A stretch of DNA of 47,892 bases from an uncultured Gammaproteobacteria bacterium (lineage in GTDB: Bacteria; Pseudomonadota; Gammaproteobacteria; Pseudomonadales; Azotimanducaceae), in the NCBI GenBank assembly GCA_913049815.1, contig CAJWYI010000003.1, positions 1-47,892 on the forward strand, given 5' to 3'. The notes beneath the pieces are model-generated. The model was not told the DNA's origin and did not search any database. It was given only the letters and a program-made list of their open reading frames with translations. Positions 9,148 through 18,838 of the stretch are shown one piece after another (positions within the stretch are counted from its first letter, which is position 1; the number at the start of each line of letters is the position of its first letter). The position numbers and the translations under genes were made by a program.

Positions 9148-10449
9148 TCAGACAGTACCTTGCGTTTCCCGCTCCAACGCACGATACCCGATGTCAGATC
9201 GAAATTCGCGATTCTTGAATGTGATCTTATCAATCATCTGGTAGACACGTGCTTGTGCGTCCGCAACGGTACTTCCCATCGCAGTCACACCGAGCACTCG
9301 ACCTCCTGCTGTGACAATACCATCCTCCGTGAGCGAGGTACCCGCATGGAATACTTTTCTATCAGACGACGCGAGGGCGTCCACCGACAAACCTTGAATG
9401 AGATCTCCGGTTTTATACGAACCCGGATAGCCACCGGATGCCATTACCGCGGTCAGCGCCGGTCGGTCATCAAAGGCAATCGATTCGGGCAGCAGGTTAC
9501 CATCAATGGCGGCGTTACAGAGAGCAACCAGATCTGATTGAAGACGCATCATGATCGGTTGTGTTTCCGGATCTCCAAAACGGCAATTGAACTCAATCAC
9601 TTTCGGTTCCCCTTTGGACGAAATCATGAGTCCCGCATAAAGAAATCCTGTGTAAGGTATTCCTTCCGACGCCATACCCGCAATCGTCGGTTCGATAACC
9701 GCCTCGATAATTCGTTGGTGCACAACCTCAGTCACAACAGGTGCCGGAGAGTAGGCTCCCATGCCGCCCGTGTTAGGACCGGTATCGCCATCGTAAGCCC
9801 GTTTGTGGTCCTGACACGATGCAAACGGCAGAAAGTTGCTGCCATCCGCAATGACAATGAAACTCGCTTCTTCACCTTCCAGAAAATCCTCAATCACAAT
9901 GCGTGCACCCGCTTCACCGAAGGCGTTGCCACTCAGCATATCGTGCACCGTCTCTTCAACCTGCTCAAACGACTCCGCGATCACAACACCTTTGCCGGCT
10001 GCGAGACCATCTGCCTTAATGACAATCGGTAATGATCTCGTTTTCGCAAAAGCAAGTGCCGGCTCTGTTTCTGTAAACGTCTCGTAGGCTGCCGTTGGAA
10101 TCTGATGACGTTGTAGAAAATCCTTCGTAAAGGATTTGGATCCTTCTAGCTGCGCTGCCAATTTCCCAGGCCCAAAGCACCTAAGTCCAGCTGCATGAAA
10201 CGCGTCCACGGCTCCCGCCACCAGCGGAGCCTCGGGGCCGATAACAGTCAGATCGATAGCATTATCGGTCGCAAATGCAATCTGTGCATCAATGTTCATG
10301 ACGTCGATATCTACGTTGTGCATGTGTGGCTCAGAGACCGTTCCGGCATTCCCCGGCACGACATAAACGTCTGTGACCTGGGAAGAAAGTCCGAACCGCC
10401 ATGCCAGCGCATGTTCTCGACCACCGCTGCCTGTCACCATGATCTTCAT
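9148..10449 (-). CDS. purD: Phosphoribosylamine-glycine ligase PurD
   Basis: PurD (GAR synthetase) joins glycine to 5-phosphoribosylamine using ATP, the second step of de novo purine synthesis. The 433-residue length is typical. The N-terminus MKIMVTGSGGREHALAW is the diagnostic PurD nucleotide-fold start. The ATP-grasp region includes VIKADGLAAGKGVVIA and GPNTGGMGAYSPAP. A later EFNCRFGDPETQ supplies metal-binding Glu/Asn residues. It follows purH on the same strand after a 66-base gap, the usual purHD operon order. The stop is one base from the oppositely oriented cca stop. Confidence 0.97.
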   Translation of the reverse strand: MKIMVTGSGGREHALAWRFGLSSQVTDVYVVPGNAGTVSEPHMHNVDIDVMNIDAQIAFATDNAIDLTVIGPEAPLVAGAVDAFHAAGLRCFGPGKLAAQLEGSKSFTKDFLQRHQIPTAAYETFTETEPALAFAKTRSLPIVIKADGLAAGKGVVIAESFEQVEETVHDMLSGNAFGEAGARIVIEDFLEGEEASFIVIADGSNFLPFASCQDHKRAYDGDTGPNTGGMGAYSPAPVVTEVVHQRIIEAVIEPTIAGMASEGIPYTGFLYAGLMISSKGEPKVIEFNCRFGDPETQPIMMRLQSDLVALCNAAIDGNLLPESIAFDDRPALTAVMASGGYPGSYKTGDLIQGLSVDALASSDRKVFHAGTSLTEDGIVTAGGRVLGVTAMGSTVADAQARVYQMIDKITFKNREFRSDIGYRALERETQGTV

Positions 10450-10515
10450 TCATTTCCCCTTAACTCAAGCGAGCACAATCATCCGGTGACGTCTTTGCCT
10501 GTAGGACTCTCGATG

Positions 10516-12084
10516 TCAGTGTCTGAAGTGGCGCATGCCTGTAAATATCATCGCCATCCCTGCTTCGTTCGCCGCTGTTATCGCCTCATCGTCGCGAACT
10601 GAACCACCGGGTTGGATCACGGCAGTAATCCCGGCTTCGGCCGCAGCATCGATCCCATCACGGAACGGAAAGAACGCATCTGATGCCATGACCGAGCCAG
10701 GTACCACAAGACCCTCGTCAGCCGCCTTGATTCCGGCGATTCGCGCGCTGTAGACACGACTCATCTGACCAGCACCAATGCCGACCGTAGCGAGATCTTT
10801 CGCGTAAACGATCGCATTAGATTTCACGTATTTGGCGACTCGCCATGCGAACAGTAGGTCCGCTTCTTCTGCGGATGTTGGTGCGCGTTCCGTCACCACC
10901 TTCAACGCATCGTGAGAGAGGAGTTGATCATCGTTGTCCTGAACCAGTAAACCACCGCCCACACGTTTGAAGTCGCGCGGCACTAAAGCAGCACCTAAGT
11001 CACCTACCACCAACACCCGTACATTTTTCTTCTTCGCAAGTACGGTCCTCGCAACATCATCGACATCGGGTGCAACGATGACCTCGACAAACTGTTCGGC
11101 AATCGCGGCAGCGCTTTTTTTGTCGAGGATTCGATTGACCGCGATGATCCCACCAAAGGCGGACGTAGGATCCGTTGCGAACGCCCTTCGATAGGCTTCA
11201 TGAATCGTCTCAGCAACGGCAACACCACAGGGATTAGCGTGTTTGATGATGGCACACGCCGGATCGTCGAACGCAGCCACGCATGACAGTGCCGCGTCTG
11301 TATCGGCAACGTTGTTGTACGACAGCGCTTTCCCCTGGATCTGAGTTCCGCCCGCAACCTGCCCTTCCTTGGATCCTCCTGCCCCATAGAAAGCTGCGTT
11401 TTGGTGGGGATTTTCTCCATAGCGCATGTCTTCAATTTTTTGGAACTGCAGCGTTAACGAAGATGGAAACCGGTTGGGCTTCGCTTCTGGTCGAGGAAGC
11501 GAGGCCAGGTAATTGGCAATCGCCGCATCGTATGCTGCTACATGTTCGAACGCTTTGACCGCAAGTCGATAGCGCGTCGTGGAAGAAAGCGCACCATCTT
11601 TATCAGCCATCTCCCGAATGACAGCTGCATAGTCATCAACATCAACAACCACTGCGACGCGTGAAAAGTTCTTGGACGCAGAACGTAGCATTGCAGGACC
11701 GCCGATATCGATATCCTCTATCGCATCAGCAAACGTGGTTCCAGACTTTGCAATGGTCGACTCGAACGGATACAGGTTCACCACCACCAGATCGATCGGC
11801 GTGATGTTGTGGTCAGCCATTACCTGATCATCAATGCCAAGGCGGCCGAGCAATCCGCCATGAACGGCTGGGTGCAAGGTCTTGAGCCGGCCATCCATCA
11901 TTTCCGGAAACCCGGTATGGTCCGAGACTTCCCGAATAGCAACCCCGTTTTCTCTCAATACCCGAGCGGTTCCACCGGTCGAGAGTAACTGTACATTGTG
12001 GGTCGCGAGTGCCGCCCCAAAGGCATCTAGGTGCGTCTTGTCAGAAACACTGATCAGTGCTGTTCTGATTTTAATAACGTCCAT
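10516..12084 (-). CDS. purH: Bifunctional AICAR formyltransferase / IMP cyclohydrolase PurH
   Basis: PurH catalyses the last two steps of purine synthesis: formylation of AICAR, then ring closure to IMP. At 522 residues it has the family's normal length. The N-terminal IMP cyclohydrolase (MGS-like) domain shows [28 protein letters not shown] and [16 protein letters not shown]. The C-terminal transformylase domain carries the catalytic KHANPCGVA motif and ends with [11 protein letters not shown] followed by an FTGMRHFRH tail, as in most bacterial PurH proteins. It lies in the conserved run dusB-fis-purH-purD, 27 bases after fis. Confidence 0.97.
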   Translation of the reverse strand: MDVIKIRTALISVSDKTHLDAFGAALATHNVQLLSTGGTARVLRENGVAIREVSDHTGFPEMMDGRLKTLHPAVHGGLLGRLGIDDQVMADHNITPIDLVVVNLYPFESTIAKSGTTFADAIEDIDIGGPAMLRSASKNFSRVAVVVDVDDYAAVIREMADKDGALSSTTRYRLAVKAFEHVAAYDAAIANYLASLPRPEAKPNRFPSSLTLQFQKIEDMRYGENPHQNAAFYGAGGSKEGQVAGGTQIQGKALSYNNVADTDAALSCVAAFDDPACAIIKHANPCGVAVAETIHEAYRRAFATDPTSAFGGIIAVNRILDKKSAAAIAEQFVEVIVAPDVDDVARTVLAKKKNVRVLVVGDLGAALVPRDFKRVGGGLLVQDNDDQLLSHDALKVVTERAPTSAEEADLLFAWRVAKYVKSNAIVYAKDLATVGIGAGQMSRVYSARIAGIKAADEGLVVPGSVMASDAFFPFRDGIDAAAEAGITAVIQPGGSVRDDEAITAANEAGMAMIFTGMRHFRH

Positions 12085-12111
12085 CCCATCACTCCGTTAG
12101 TTCGACGCGAT

Positions 12112-12402
12112 CTACAACATGCCGTATTTCTTAAGACGCGTCCGCAATGTACCTCGACTAACACCCAGCAGCTCCGCCGTGCGACTTTGGTTGTCTCCAG
12201 TATGGCGCATGGCACACTCCAGCAGCGGTTGTTCGACCTGACTCAGGACAAGTTCGTACAGGTCGTCAACCGTCTGTGCCTCCATAGCTCCGAGGTAGGC
12301 TTGTACTTCACGAGTCACTGCTTCACCCAGCGTCTCCGGTCGTTCGCTGTTGGGTGGTAAATCTTTGGTCGATTCATGATCGCCGTTCTGCTCTACCATC
12401 AC
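12112..12402 (-). CDS. fis: Nucleoid-associated DNA-binding protein Fis
   Basis: Fis is a small dimeric nucleoid protein that bends DNA and activates growth-rate-responsive promoters. The 96-residue product matches the E. coli length (98). Its C-terminal helix-turn-helix RTAELLGVSRGTLRTRLKKYGML is strongly diagnostic. A VEQPLLECAMRHTGDN segment before it forms the dimer helix. The start is ATG at 12402, overlapping the dusB stop by four bases (ATGA), so the dusB-fis coupling of enteric bacteria is retained. A second ATG immediately follows and could also be used. Confidence 0.95.
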   Translation of the reverse strand: MMVEQNGDHESTKDLPPNSERPETLGEAVTREVQAYLGAMEAQTVDDLYELVLSQVEQPLLECAMRHTGDNQSRTAELLGVSRGTLRTRLKKYGML

Positions 12403-13361
12403 GCCGCCCGTTGAGATGCATCGAAATAGTCAGCAATTAATGCGACTTGCTCATGACAATGCTCAAGTTGATTGAATCGCGCGAGCACGTCGCGATCATC
12501 GATCTGCCAACCCACGTGTTTTCTCGCAATCCGAACCCCCATCACTTCACCGTAGAAGACAGACAACGCTTCGACATGATGAATAATCTCGTCGCTGATG
12601 GTTTGCTGTTCCGGTGCCTTCAAATCGCATTCCCCGGCCAACGCGCGGTCAATATGCGCCGGTAACCAGGGCTCTTTCTGTACTGCACGACCCAACATGA
12701 GTGCAGCCGCACCCGTGGTCGATAACACCTGGCGTGCTTTATCGATACTCGTAATATCTCCGTTGGCGACGACGGGCATAGATACTGCGGCCACAACCCG
12801 GGCAATGGACTCATAGTCTACAGTTCCCTGAAACCGACAGGCCCTGGTGCGACCATGGACCGTCAGTAATGAAATGCCCGAATCCTCAGCGATGCGTGCA
12901 ACCGTCTCCGCATTCTGTTCGTCCCGTGACCACCCAAGACGAATTTTCAGCGTCACGGGTACGGTGACTGCAGAAACCACAGAATCCAGGATATCCTTAA
13001 CCAGGCGTTCGTCACGCAACAAGGCAGAGCCAGCGGCTTTACGACACACTTTTTTAGCCGGGCATCCCATGTTGATATCGATCAGTTGTGCGCCGTGCGA
13101 TTCGTTGTGAGCCGCGGCGTCTGCCATCATTGCAGGATCTGCACCCGCAATCTGTATCCATCTGGGACCAGGTTCGTCGTGGTATTGCATTCGCAAAGAT
13201 GATTTGCGGGTGTCCCACAGCCTACGATCAGATGTCACCATCTCCCCCACCATCCAATAAGCACCGTATCGTCGGCACATCGCACGAAATGGCCTGTCAG
13301 TGACGCCCGCCATGGGTGCGACGATCACGCGGCTGCTGTTTTCAAAAGGACCGATTTGCAT
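12399..13361 (-). CDS. dusB: tRNA-dihydrouridine synthase DusB
   Basis: DusB is an FMN-dependent, NADPH-using enzyme that reduces a uridine of the tRNA D-loop to dihydrouridine. The 320-residue protein shows the TIM-barrel Dus motifs in order: VIVAPMAGVTDRPFRAM, DINMGCPAKKVC (the second Cys is the catalytic acid of the family), LKIRLGW, LLTVHGRTRACRF and PVVANGDITS. Its position directly upstream of fis with a four-base overlap, and the sequence context, favour DusB over DusA or DusC. An 83-base gap separates it from the upstream zinc-ribbon gene. Confidence 0.95.
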   Translation of the reverse strand: MQIGPFENSSRVIVAPMAGVTDRPFRAMCRRYGAYWMVGEMVTSDRRLWDTRKSSLRMQYHDEPGPRWIQIAGADPAMMADAAAHNESHGAQLIDINMGCPAKKVCRKAAGSALLRDERLVKDILDSVVSAVTVPVTLKIRLGWSRDEQNAETVARIAEDSGISLLTVHGRTRACRFQGTVDYESIARVVAAVSMPVVANGDITSIDKARQVLSTTGAAALMLGRAVQKEPWLPAHIDRALAGECDLKAPEQQTISDEIIHHVEALSVFYGEVMGVRIARKHVGWQIDDRDVLARFNQLEHCHEQVALIADYFDASQRAA

Positions 13362-13444
13362 CAGGGTTTCGGCAAGGGAAGGTCGTTCAGCGAGCGCGCA
13401 TCATAACAATCGACACATGCTGCAACAATCGTAAGCGACAGGGT

Positions 13445-14803
13445 TTAACCAAGAGGAACCACCTCCTGAATCAGCTCAAGGGAGTAACCGAGCGCCTGAT
13501 CGCCGGGGTCTACCACTGACAAAGAAATTCGCACCTCGGTCTGTGGTGGAATGATGCGAACACCAGTCATTTCGCCCGCCAGGTACTCCGATGGCGCGAA
13601 CCTGCGTGCCGCGACCGCGTCCCCTGTCATCGAACTAAACCGAATATAAAGATCAGGAAAAGGCTGCTGAACCCCCGAATCATTCCTGATAACTGCATCC
13701 ACATTAAGCATGCCAGGTTTTTCGGGGACTTGCTTAACAACAAGATCACCCGCTGTCAGCTGTTCAGGATTGTTATAGGCAGGCACCTCGCAGCCAACGA
13801 CTCTACAGAGCGTCACATAGACTGGTCGAAACACTGTGTCCTGTGCGACGGCATCACGATCTAACCACAACCACTGGCCCGGTATACACAGGACCAGTAG
13901 TGCCGCCGCCGCCCACCACCAGTCAGATACCTGTTCTACATCCCCCCGGGGTCGCTCTTCAAAATCTTCCATTGGATCAATAGGGGGTTGTTCGTCCAGC
14001 GCCCTTTTGATCTGCACCGCAAACAATGCGGCATCGATTTCCTCTGGTACACCGGACGGAGCGACCGGACGGTCATCTAAATCTTCGTCACTTCCACTCG
14101 CGTTCGAGGGCGATCTCGAGGCGATGTCATCAGATAACTGACCACGGCGATCAGTTTCATCCTCCTCCAAAACTGCTCCCAGAAAATAGTCAAGATGTTC
14201 GGAAAATGCACCCTCCACTTCCTGCTCATCGATAGCATCGACTTCGTTTTCGGAAACTACTTCTGGATGATCATCTTGTGATCCCTCTTCATTGGGAAAA
14301 CCACGCTTGCCATCGAGTACTGCTTTTTTGTTCGGGTCTCTCTCGACGTGATCGGCATCAAGGATCAGAACTGATATCTCGTCGAGGGCACGAAATTCGT
14401 CGCTCTGCGTGGCGAATGACACGCCATCCAGACCCAAATCACTTTCATCATCACTGAAGGGCGCATCCTGAGACGTCTTGTCGTGTGCGTGAGCATCCTC
14501 TTCGTGGAAGAAAGGGTCGTCGGCTTCACTGTCCAGGACATCCTCGGGATCGTTTAGATCAGCGGAAAGATCACCATCTTCGTGATGGGCTGGCAAGTCT
14601 TGATCGCCATCCAAAGTCAGGCTTTCAGTCCAAGACTCGGTTGGAGAGCCGACTTCAATCAGATGATTACGCGCCGCAAAAATCTCCAAACAGGAACCAC
14701 AACGTACGGCACCGCTTGCAACCTCCAATTGATTTTCAATAATTCGGAAGGTTGTGTTGCACTGTGGACATCGAGTAATCAAGTCATCTGGCCACATGGA
14801 CAC
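13445..14803 (-). CDS. Zinc-ribbon and DUF3426 domain membrane protein
   Basis: A 452-residue protein of unknown function with recognisable architecture. At the N-terminus (about residues 8-50) is an MJ0042-type zinc ribbon: CPQC near residue 12, then CGSC about 24 residues later. A long, strongly acidic and low-complexity linker follows (about 55-280, rich in Asp, Glu and Ser). One transmembrane helix comes next (WWAAAALLVLCIPGQWLW, about 293-310). The C-terminal DUF3426 domain (about 325-450) looks like a periplasmic beta-sandwich. Proteins of this type occur between prmA and dusB in many Gammaproteobacteria, as here. The acidic linker is longer than I would expect. The start two bases from the prmA stop suggests cotranscription. 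Confidence 0.85.
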   Translation of the reverse strand: MSMWPDDLITRCPQCNTTFRIIENQLEVASGAVRCGSCLEIFAARNHLIEVGSPTESWTESLTLDGDQDLPAHHEDGDLSADLNDPEDVLDSEADDPFFHEEDAHAHDKTSQDAPFSDDESDLGLDGVSFATQSDEFRALDEISVLILDADHVERDPNKKAVLDGKRGFPNEEGSQDDHPEVVSENEVDAIDEQEVEGAFSEHLDYFLGAVLEEDETDRRGQLSDDIASRSPSNASGSDEDLDDRPVAPSGVPEEIDAALFAVQIKRALDEQPPIDPMEDFEERPRGDVEQVSDWWWAAAALLVLCIPGQWLWLDRDAVAQDTVFRPVYVTLCRVVGCEVPAYNNPEQLTAGDLVVKQVPEKPGMLNVDAVIRNDSGVQQPFPDLYIRFSSMTGDAVAARRFAPSEYLAGEMTGVRIIPPQTEVRISLSVVDPGDQALGYSLELIQEVVPLG

Positions 14804-14804
14804 C

Positions 14805-15686
14805 TCATTCGACCGGTCGGCGACCGGTTAGTCGGACCCAGCCATCTCGAATCACAGGCTCATCAAATTGGATATTTTGGTATGACCCCATGACCCAGTC
14901 GGCCTGGCTTTCCATGATGCCTGACAGCACTAGCCGCCCGCCTGACTTCAGCGCATTCTCGATTTTGGTAGACAGTGTTACCAAAGGATCCGCAAGGATA
15001 TTGGCAACGACAACATCAAAGTCTGTTTCAACATTCTGACCAACCCCTATGAAATTCACGACATCATCGACATGATTCCGGGCCGCATTCTGATGAGCAG
15101 CGGTCAGCGCCTGTGGATCGTTGTCAATAGCAACGATTGCACCTGCACCTAGTTTCACGGCTGCAATCATCAGTATCCCCGAACCACAGCCGTAGTCCAG
15201 CAACTTCTCTCCACCCTGTATCGCCATGTCGAGCCATTCGAGGCAAAGCGCGGTAGTCGCATGTGTCCCTGTACCAAAGGCAAGTCCGGGATCGAGATCC
15301 ACGACGACAGCGTTAGGCTCATCCACACTATGACCCGTCGGGCATATCCACAGTCGATGGCCAAACTTCATCGGTTGAAATCGCGACATCCAGACACGTT
15401 CCCAGGCCTGGTCTCGAATACTCTCGTATTGAACAGCGAGTCCCAGCGCTTGCAGCGTCACCAGCACCGGTTCTATTTCCACCTCTTCCTCAAACATCGC
15501 GCTCAGCCTGACCGTTTCCCAAAGAGGAGTCTCACCAGGCGCCGGCTCAAGCAGATCTATCCCGCTATCATCCATCATCGTGACCGAAACCGCCCCAAGC
15601 TCCCAACAACACCGCTCGACATCATCAGCCGCATCCTGGGATACCGTCATCGTCAGTTGATGCCACTTCACGGGTTGCTGACTCAA
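14805..15686 (-). CDS. prmA: Ribosomal protein L11 methyltransferase PrmA
   Basis: PrmA trimethylates lysines and the N-terminus of ribosomal protein L11 using SAM. The 293-residue length equals that of the E. coli enzyme. The N-terminal substrate-recognition domain (about 1-110) begins WHQLTMTV. The catalytic domain shows DPGLAFGTGTHATTALCLEWL, LDYGCGSGILMIAAVKLGA (SAM motif I), AIDNDP and VVANILADPL (motif IV, N-x-L). It overlaps accC by four bases and is followed closely by the zinc-ribbon gene, which keeps the accB-accC-prmA order common in the group. Confidence 0.96.
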   Translation of the reverse strand: MSQQPVKWHQLTMTVSQDAADDVERCCWELGAVSVTMMDDSGIDLLEPAPGETPLWETVRLSAMFEEEVEIEPVLVTLQALGLAVQYESIRDQAWERVWMSRFQPMKFGHRLWICPTGHSVDEPNAVVVDLDPGLAFGTGTHATTALCLEWLDMAIQGGEKLLDYGCGSGILMIAAVKLGAGAIVAIDNDPQALTAAHQNAARNHVDDVVNFIGVGQNVETDFDVVVANILADPLVTLSTKIENALKSGGRLVLSGIMESQADWVMGSYQNIQFDEPVIRDGWVRLTGRRPVE

Positions 15687-17041
15687 CGGCTGTACCGTCG
15701 TCGGCGCCAGTCGATCAAGAGTTGTTCGATAAATCCGGTATGAACGTGGCCTTCGCGAAACGCCTCATTCGTCATTATCCGTTGGTGTAAGGTCAGATTC
15801 GTTGCAATACCAGCAATGTTCAATTCAGCCAGGGCCCGTCGCCCCCGCGTCATACACTCTGTCCTGTCTCGTCCTTTGAAGATGATCTTAGCGATCAGGG
15901 AATCATATTGATGAGGGATAGCCTCACCGGCGCGGACATGGGTGTCCACACGCACACCGATCCCTGCCGGTAGCTCAAAGACCTTAACGTCCCCCGGGGA
16001 CGGCGAGACATGACCCGTCTCAACATCCAGTGTCTCCGCGTTCAATCGACATTCAATGGCATGCCCCTTAATCACCACATCGTTCTGGGAGAAAGGGAGA
16101 TGCTCTGCGGACGCAATCTGCAACTGCGCTTTAACAAGATCCACTCCGGTCACTTCCTCGGTCACCGGATGTTCCACCTGAATACGACCATTCGCCTCAA
16201 TGAAGTAGAACGCGCCATCCTCATATAGGAATTCGAAGGTCCCCGCATTTCGATAGTTAAGCGCCGACGCCGCTGTTACTGCGATGTTGCACACCTCGTC
16301 GAGTTGTTGATGACTAATTCCGAACGCAGGTGCTTCTTCCAATACCTTCTGATGACGTCTCTGTAACGAACACTCTCGGGTCCCAAGATGTACAACCTGA
16401 CCGGCACCATCGCCCAAGAGTTGGACTTCAATATGTCGTGGAGCCTCAAGAAACTTCTCAAGGTACATCTCGTCTCGTCCAAATCCAACACGTGCCTCGG
16501 CCTGCGCCTGCTCAAACTCAGTCGCCATATGACGAGATTCACGAACAATTCTGATTCCACGACCACCACCGCCGTAGGCTGCTTTCAACAATACCGGATA
16601 GCCAATTTCCTCAGCAGCATTGGCAGCCTCCGATGCATCTGCCAGAAATGGGGTACCCGGAAGCACCGGCACGCCAGTCTTAAAGAGGCGTTGGCGGGCT
16701 GCAGACTTATCACCCAACAAGCGAAGTTGCTCTGCCGTCGGACCAACGAATACAAGTCCTTCTGACGTAACGAGATCAGCGAACTCTGCATTTTCGGACA
16801 GAAAGCCATAGCCCGGATGAATCGCGTCACAACCACGGCTTTGGGCAGCCGCAACAAACGGGGCACCTTCAAGATAGCTTCGCGCGCTGACACAAACGGT
16901 GTCATCCGCGAGCGCCAGATAACGTTGAAGGTCATCGACACGGGAGTGCGCAATGACAACCTCAATGTCCAGTTCCCGACATGCGCGGAGAATACGAACC
17001 GCAATCTCGCCCCGGTTCGCAATGAGCAGGCGCTTGATCAC
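15683..17041 (-). CDS. accC: Acetyl-CoA carboxylase, biotin carboxylase subunit AccC
   Basis: AccC carboxylates the biotin carried by AccB, using ATP and bicarbonate, in the first committed step of fatty-acid synthesis. The 452-residue protein starts IKRLLIANRGEIAVRILRAC, typical of biotin carboxylases. The ATP-grasp domain contains LLKAAYGGGGRGIRIV and HIEVQLLGD; the catalytic RIQVEHPVTEEVTG motif follows, then ECRLNAE. The length matches E. coli AccC (449). It lies 27 bases after accB on the same strand, the standard accBC operon. Confidence 0.97.
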   Translation of the reverse strand: MIKRLLIANRGEIAVRILRACRELDIEVVIAHSRVDDLQRYLALADDTVCVSARSYLEGAPFVAAAQSRGCDAIHPGYGFLSENAEFADLVTSEGLVFVGPTAEQLRLLGDKSAARQRLFKTGVPVLPGTPFLADASEAANAAEEIGYPVLLKAAYGGGGRGIRIVRESRHMATEFEQAQAEARVGFGRDEMYLEKFLEAPRHIEVQLLGDGAGQVVHLGTRECSLQRRHQKVLEEAPAFGISHQQLDEVCNIAVTAASALNYRNAGTFEFLYEDGAFYFIEANGRIQVEHPVTEEVTGVDLVKAQLQIASAEHLPFSQNDVVIKGHAIECRLNAETLDVETGHVSPSPGDVKVFELPAGIGVRVDTHVRAGEAIPHQYDSLIAKIIFKGRDRTECMTRGRRALAELNIAGIATNLTLHQRIMTNEAFREGHVHTGFIEQLLIDWRRRRYSR

Positions 17042-17068
17042 AGTGTGTTCTCGTTAACCAGGCGTGCG

Positions 17069-17515
17069 TCAGGTGAGCGTAAAAATCGGCTGATCAAACT
17101 CGACCGCATCCTCGTTTCGAACAAGTACCGCTTCAACGACACCGGCGACCTCAGCTTTGACCTCGTTCATCATCTTCATGGACTCGATGATGCAGAGTAT
17201 ATCGCCTACTTTGACACGGCTACCCACATCAACAAAGGATGGCGATCCTGGGGAGGGCGCACGATAAAACGTACCCACCATGGGTGCTCGAATAACTTCG
17301 CCATGGGTGTCTTCTACGGACACCATCGGTGATTCCATCACGACTGACGGAACATGGTCTGGGGACGCTGCAGGAAACTGCGGAGTCATCACGAATGGTG
17401 CGTGATGACCCGCTCGACTGATCCTAACTGTATCATCACCTTCACGGACCTCAATCTCGGTAAGATCAGATTCTTCCATAAGTTCGATCAGTTTCTTGAT
17501 CTTTCGGATATCCAT
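17069..17515 (-). CDS. accB: Biotin carboxyl carrier protein of acetyl-CoA carboxylase AccB
   Basis: AccB carries the biotin that shuttles CO2 between AccC and the carboxyltransferase. The 148-residue protein has a charged N-terminus (MDIRKIKKLIELMEESDLTE), a flexible Pro/Ser-rich middle (about 40-75), and a C-terminal biotinyl domain (about 76-148). The biotinylated lysine sits in IIESMKMMNEVKAEVAG. This ESMKM form is the usual bacterial target of BirA. Its neighbours are accC downstream and aroQ upstream, with a 66-base gap to aroQ. Confidence 0.96.
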   Translation of the reverse strand: MDIRKIKKLIELMEESDLTEIEVREGDDTVRISRAGHHAPFVMTPQFPAASPDHVPSVVMESPMVSVEDTHGEVIRAPMVGTFYRAPSPGSPSFVDVGSRVKVGDILCIIESMKMMNEVKAEVAGVVEAVLVRNEDAVEFDQPIFTLT

Positions 17516-17581
17516 GATGTGCTTCTTCTTCCGTTGGGGGACTCTGCTTGCGATGGGGTCCTTTCTTCATGGAGGACTCTA

Positions 17582-18022
17582 TCAGCCACCGATGTGATCG
17601 ACCGCCGCAGCCAGGGCGTATTCGTAGCCAGCTGATCCCAGACCGGCGATGGTCCCAATCGCAATATCAGCAAGGTAGGAGTGATGACGAAACGCCTCCC
17701 GTGCATGGACGTTCGATAGATGCACTTCGATAAACGGTATCTCGACCCCGAGGAGGGCATCCCTAATAGCGACACTGGTATGTGTAAACGCGGCTGGATT
17801 GATCACGATAAACGCAACACCTGATGTTTTTGCATTATGGATCGCATCTACTAGGGTGCCTTCATTGGAAGATTGTGTCGTGGTCAGTTGATGACCTGAC
17901 TCCGCCGCCAGTGAGCGCAAGCGTTCGTCGATCTCAAAAAGCGTCTCATTGCCATAGAGTTCAGGCTCACGGGTACCCAGCAGATTGAGATTTGGACCAT
18001 GTAAAACGAGTATTGTGGCCAT
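17582..18022 (-). CDS. aroQ: Type II 3-dehydroquinate dehydratase AroQ
   Basis: AroQ dehydrates 3-dehydroquinate to 3-dehydroshikimate, step three of the shikimate pathway. Starting at ATG 18022 gives 146 residues, the typical dodecameric type II length; an in-frame ATG at 18037 would add five residues. The motifs are [21 protein letters not shown] (N-terminus, with the catalytic Tyr of the flexible lid), [32 protein letters not shown] (with the conserved Asn and His) and [20 protein letters not shown]. The position between a DsbD-type gene and accB matches the Pseudomonas order. Confidence 0.95.
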   Translation of the reverse strand: MATILVLHGPNLNLLGTREPELYGNETLFEIDERLRSLAAESGHQLTTTQSSNEGTLVDAIHNAKTSGVAFIVINPAAFTHTSVAIRDALLGVEIPFIEVHLSNVHAREAFRHHSYLADIAIGTIAGLGSAGYEYALAAAVDHIGG

Positions 18023-18058
18023 GGATGCCTCGGTCACGTTTCTCGAAATTCTAAGCGA

Positions 18059-18580
18059 TCACGCGATATTTAGCAGCATATTAAGGGAATTTATCTCAGG
18101 TTCGCGAACGACAACAGAGGATTTTAGATGGTCGAGCCTGGTCAGTCTCAGCGTGCGCTTTTGTGGCAAATAGCACAATCCCGATTCCGCACACCCCTGA
18201 TATTCGACCTCAATAGTCATTTCATCACGATCGGACTCAATCGGTAGCGACACCTCAAGATAATGATGATAGACCTGTACCTTCCCAAAATACTCGTCCT
18301 CTCGCTCTTGTCCATCTTCAATACCGGGTTCCCCACTCAAGGGCACGGACGGACGAAAATCCAGTTTGTGTCTGTAAAGGTAGTATCCATCCGCGATCGT
18401 CCACCTGAGCAGGATAGTGTTCTCCTGCAGGTCTCCTGTCAGCACAAAGGCCTGGTCCACCGGGAGAAACTCGCTTTCCCCTGACGAGATTGGTGCGGCG
18501 GTCACCTGTTGTATCAACGTCAGCAGTATCATTACCAGGACTAACGGGATCATGACACGGGCTCGTTTCCACTGATTCAT
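18059..18580 (-). CDS. Stand-alone periplasmic N-terminal domain of DsbD (transmembrane and thioredoxin parts missing)
   Basis: This 173-residue protein corresponds to only the first domain of the thiol-disulfide transporter DsbD. From ATG 18580 it has a clear signal peptide (MNQWKRARVM then IPLVLVMILLTLIQQ, cleavage near VTA/AP). Next comes an immunoglobulin-like domain with LRWTIADGYYLYRHKL and the redox pair C130-AESGL-C136, matching the CxxxxxC spacing of nDsbD. It stops at INSLNMLLNIA where the eight-helix membrane domain should begin. No remainder of the gene exists in the 36 bases before aroQ. Full-length dsbD occupies this exact place next to aroQ in Pseudomonas. Without the membrane domain it could not receive electrons in the usual way. 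A longer reading from 18643 would bury the signal peptide. Confidence 0.75.
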   Translation of the reverse strand: MNQWKRARVMIPLVLVMILLTLIQQVTAAPISSGESEFLPVDQAFVLTGDLQENTILLRWTIADGYYLYRHKLDFRPSVPLSGEPGIEDGQEREDEYFGKVQVYHHYLEVSLPIESDRDEMTIEVEYQGCAESGLCYLPQKRTLRLTRLDHLKSSVVVREPEINSLNMLLNIA

Positions 18581-18838
18581 CAGCGTTACAAGCGCTGAGA
18601 GTGTTGCCAAGTTGCTTGGGTTCATGCATCCGATCATTCGCAATCCAGTAAAATCTCATCGATGCCGCATGGTTTGCCCATCAGCGATATTCCTGGTTCA
18701 GTGAACGATTTTTTTCGACGGCAAAATCGATCACTTCTTTATGCTGCACCTCCGTGCGCCTCACAATGACTTCCTGTCTCTGGCCGTTGCGCTGTCCTAT
18801 GTTTATGATCCGCGCATTGCCGATATCTTACTAGTTCT

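Noticed and set aside
18318-18659. 113-codon minus-strand frame overlapping the DsbD-like gene
   Set aside because: It is out of frame with a gene that has a signal peptide and conserved cysteines, and its translation has no recognisable feature.
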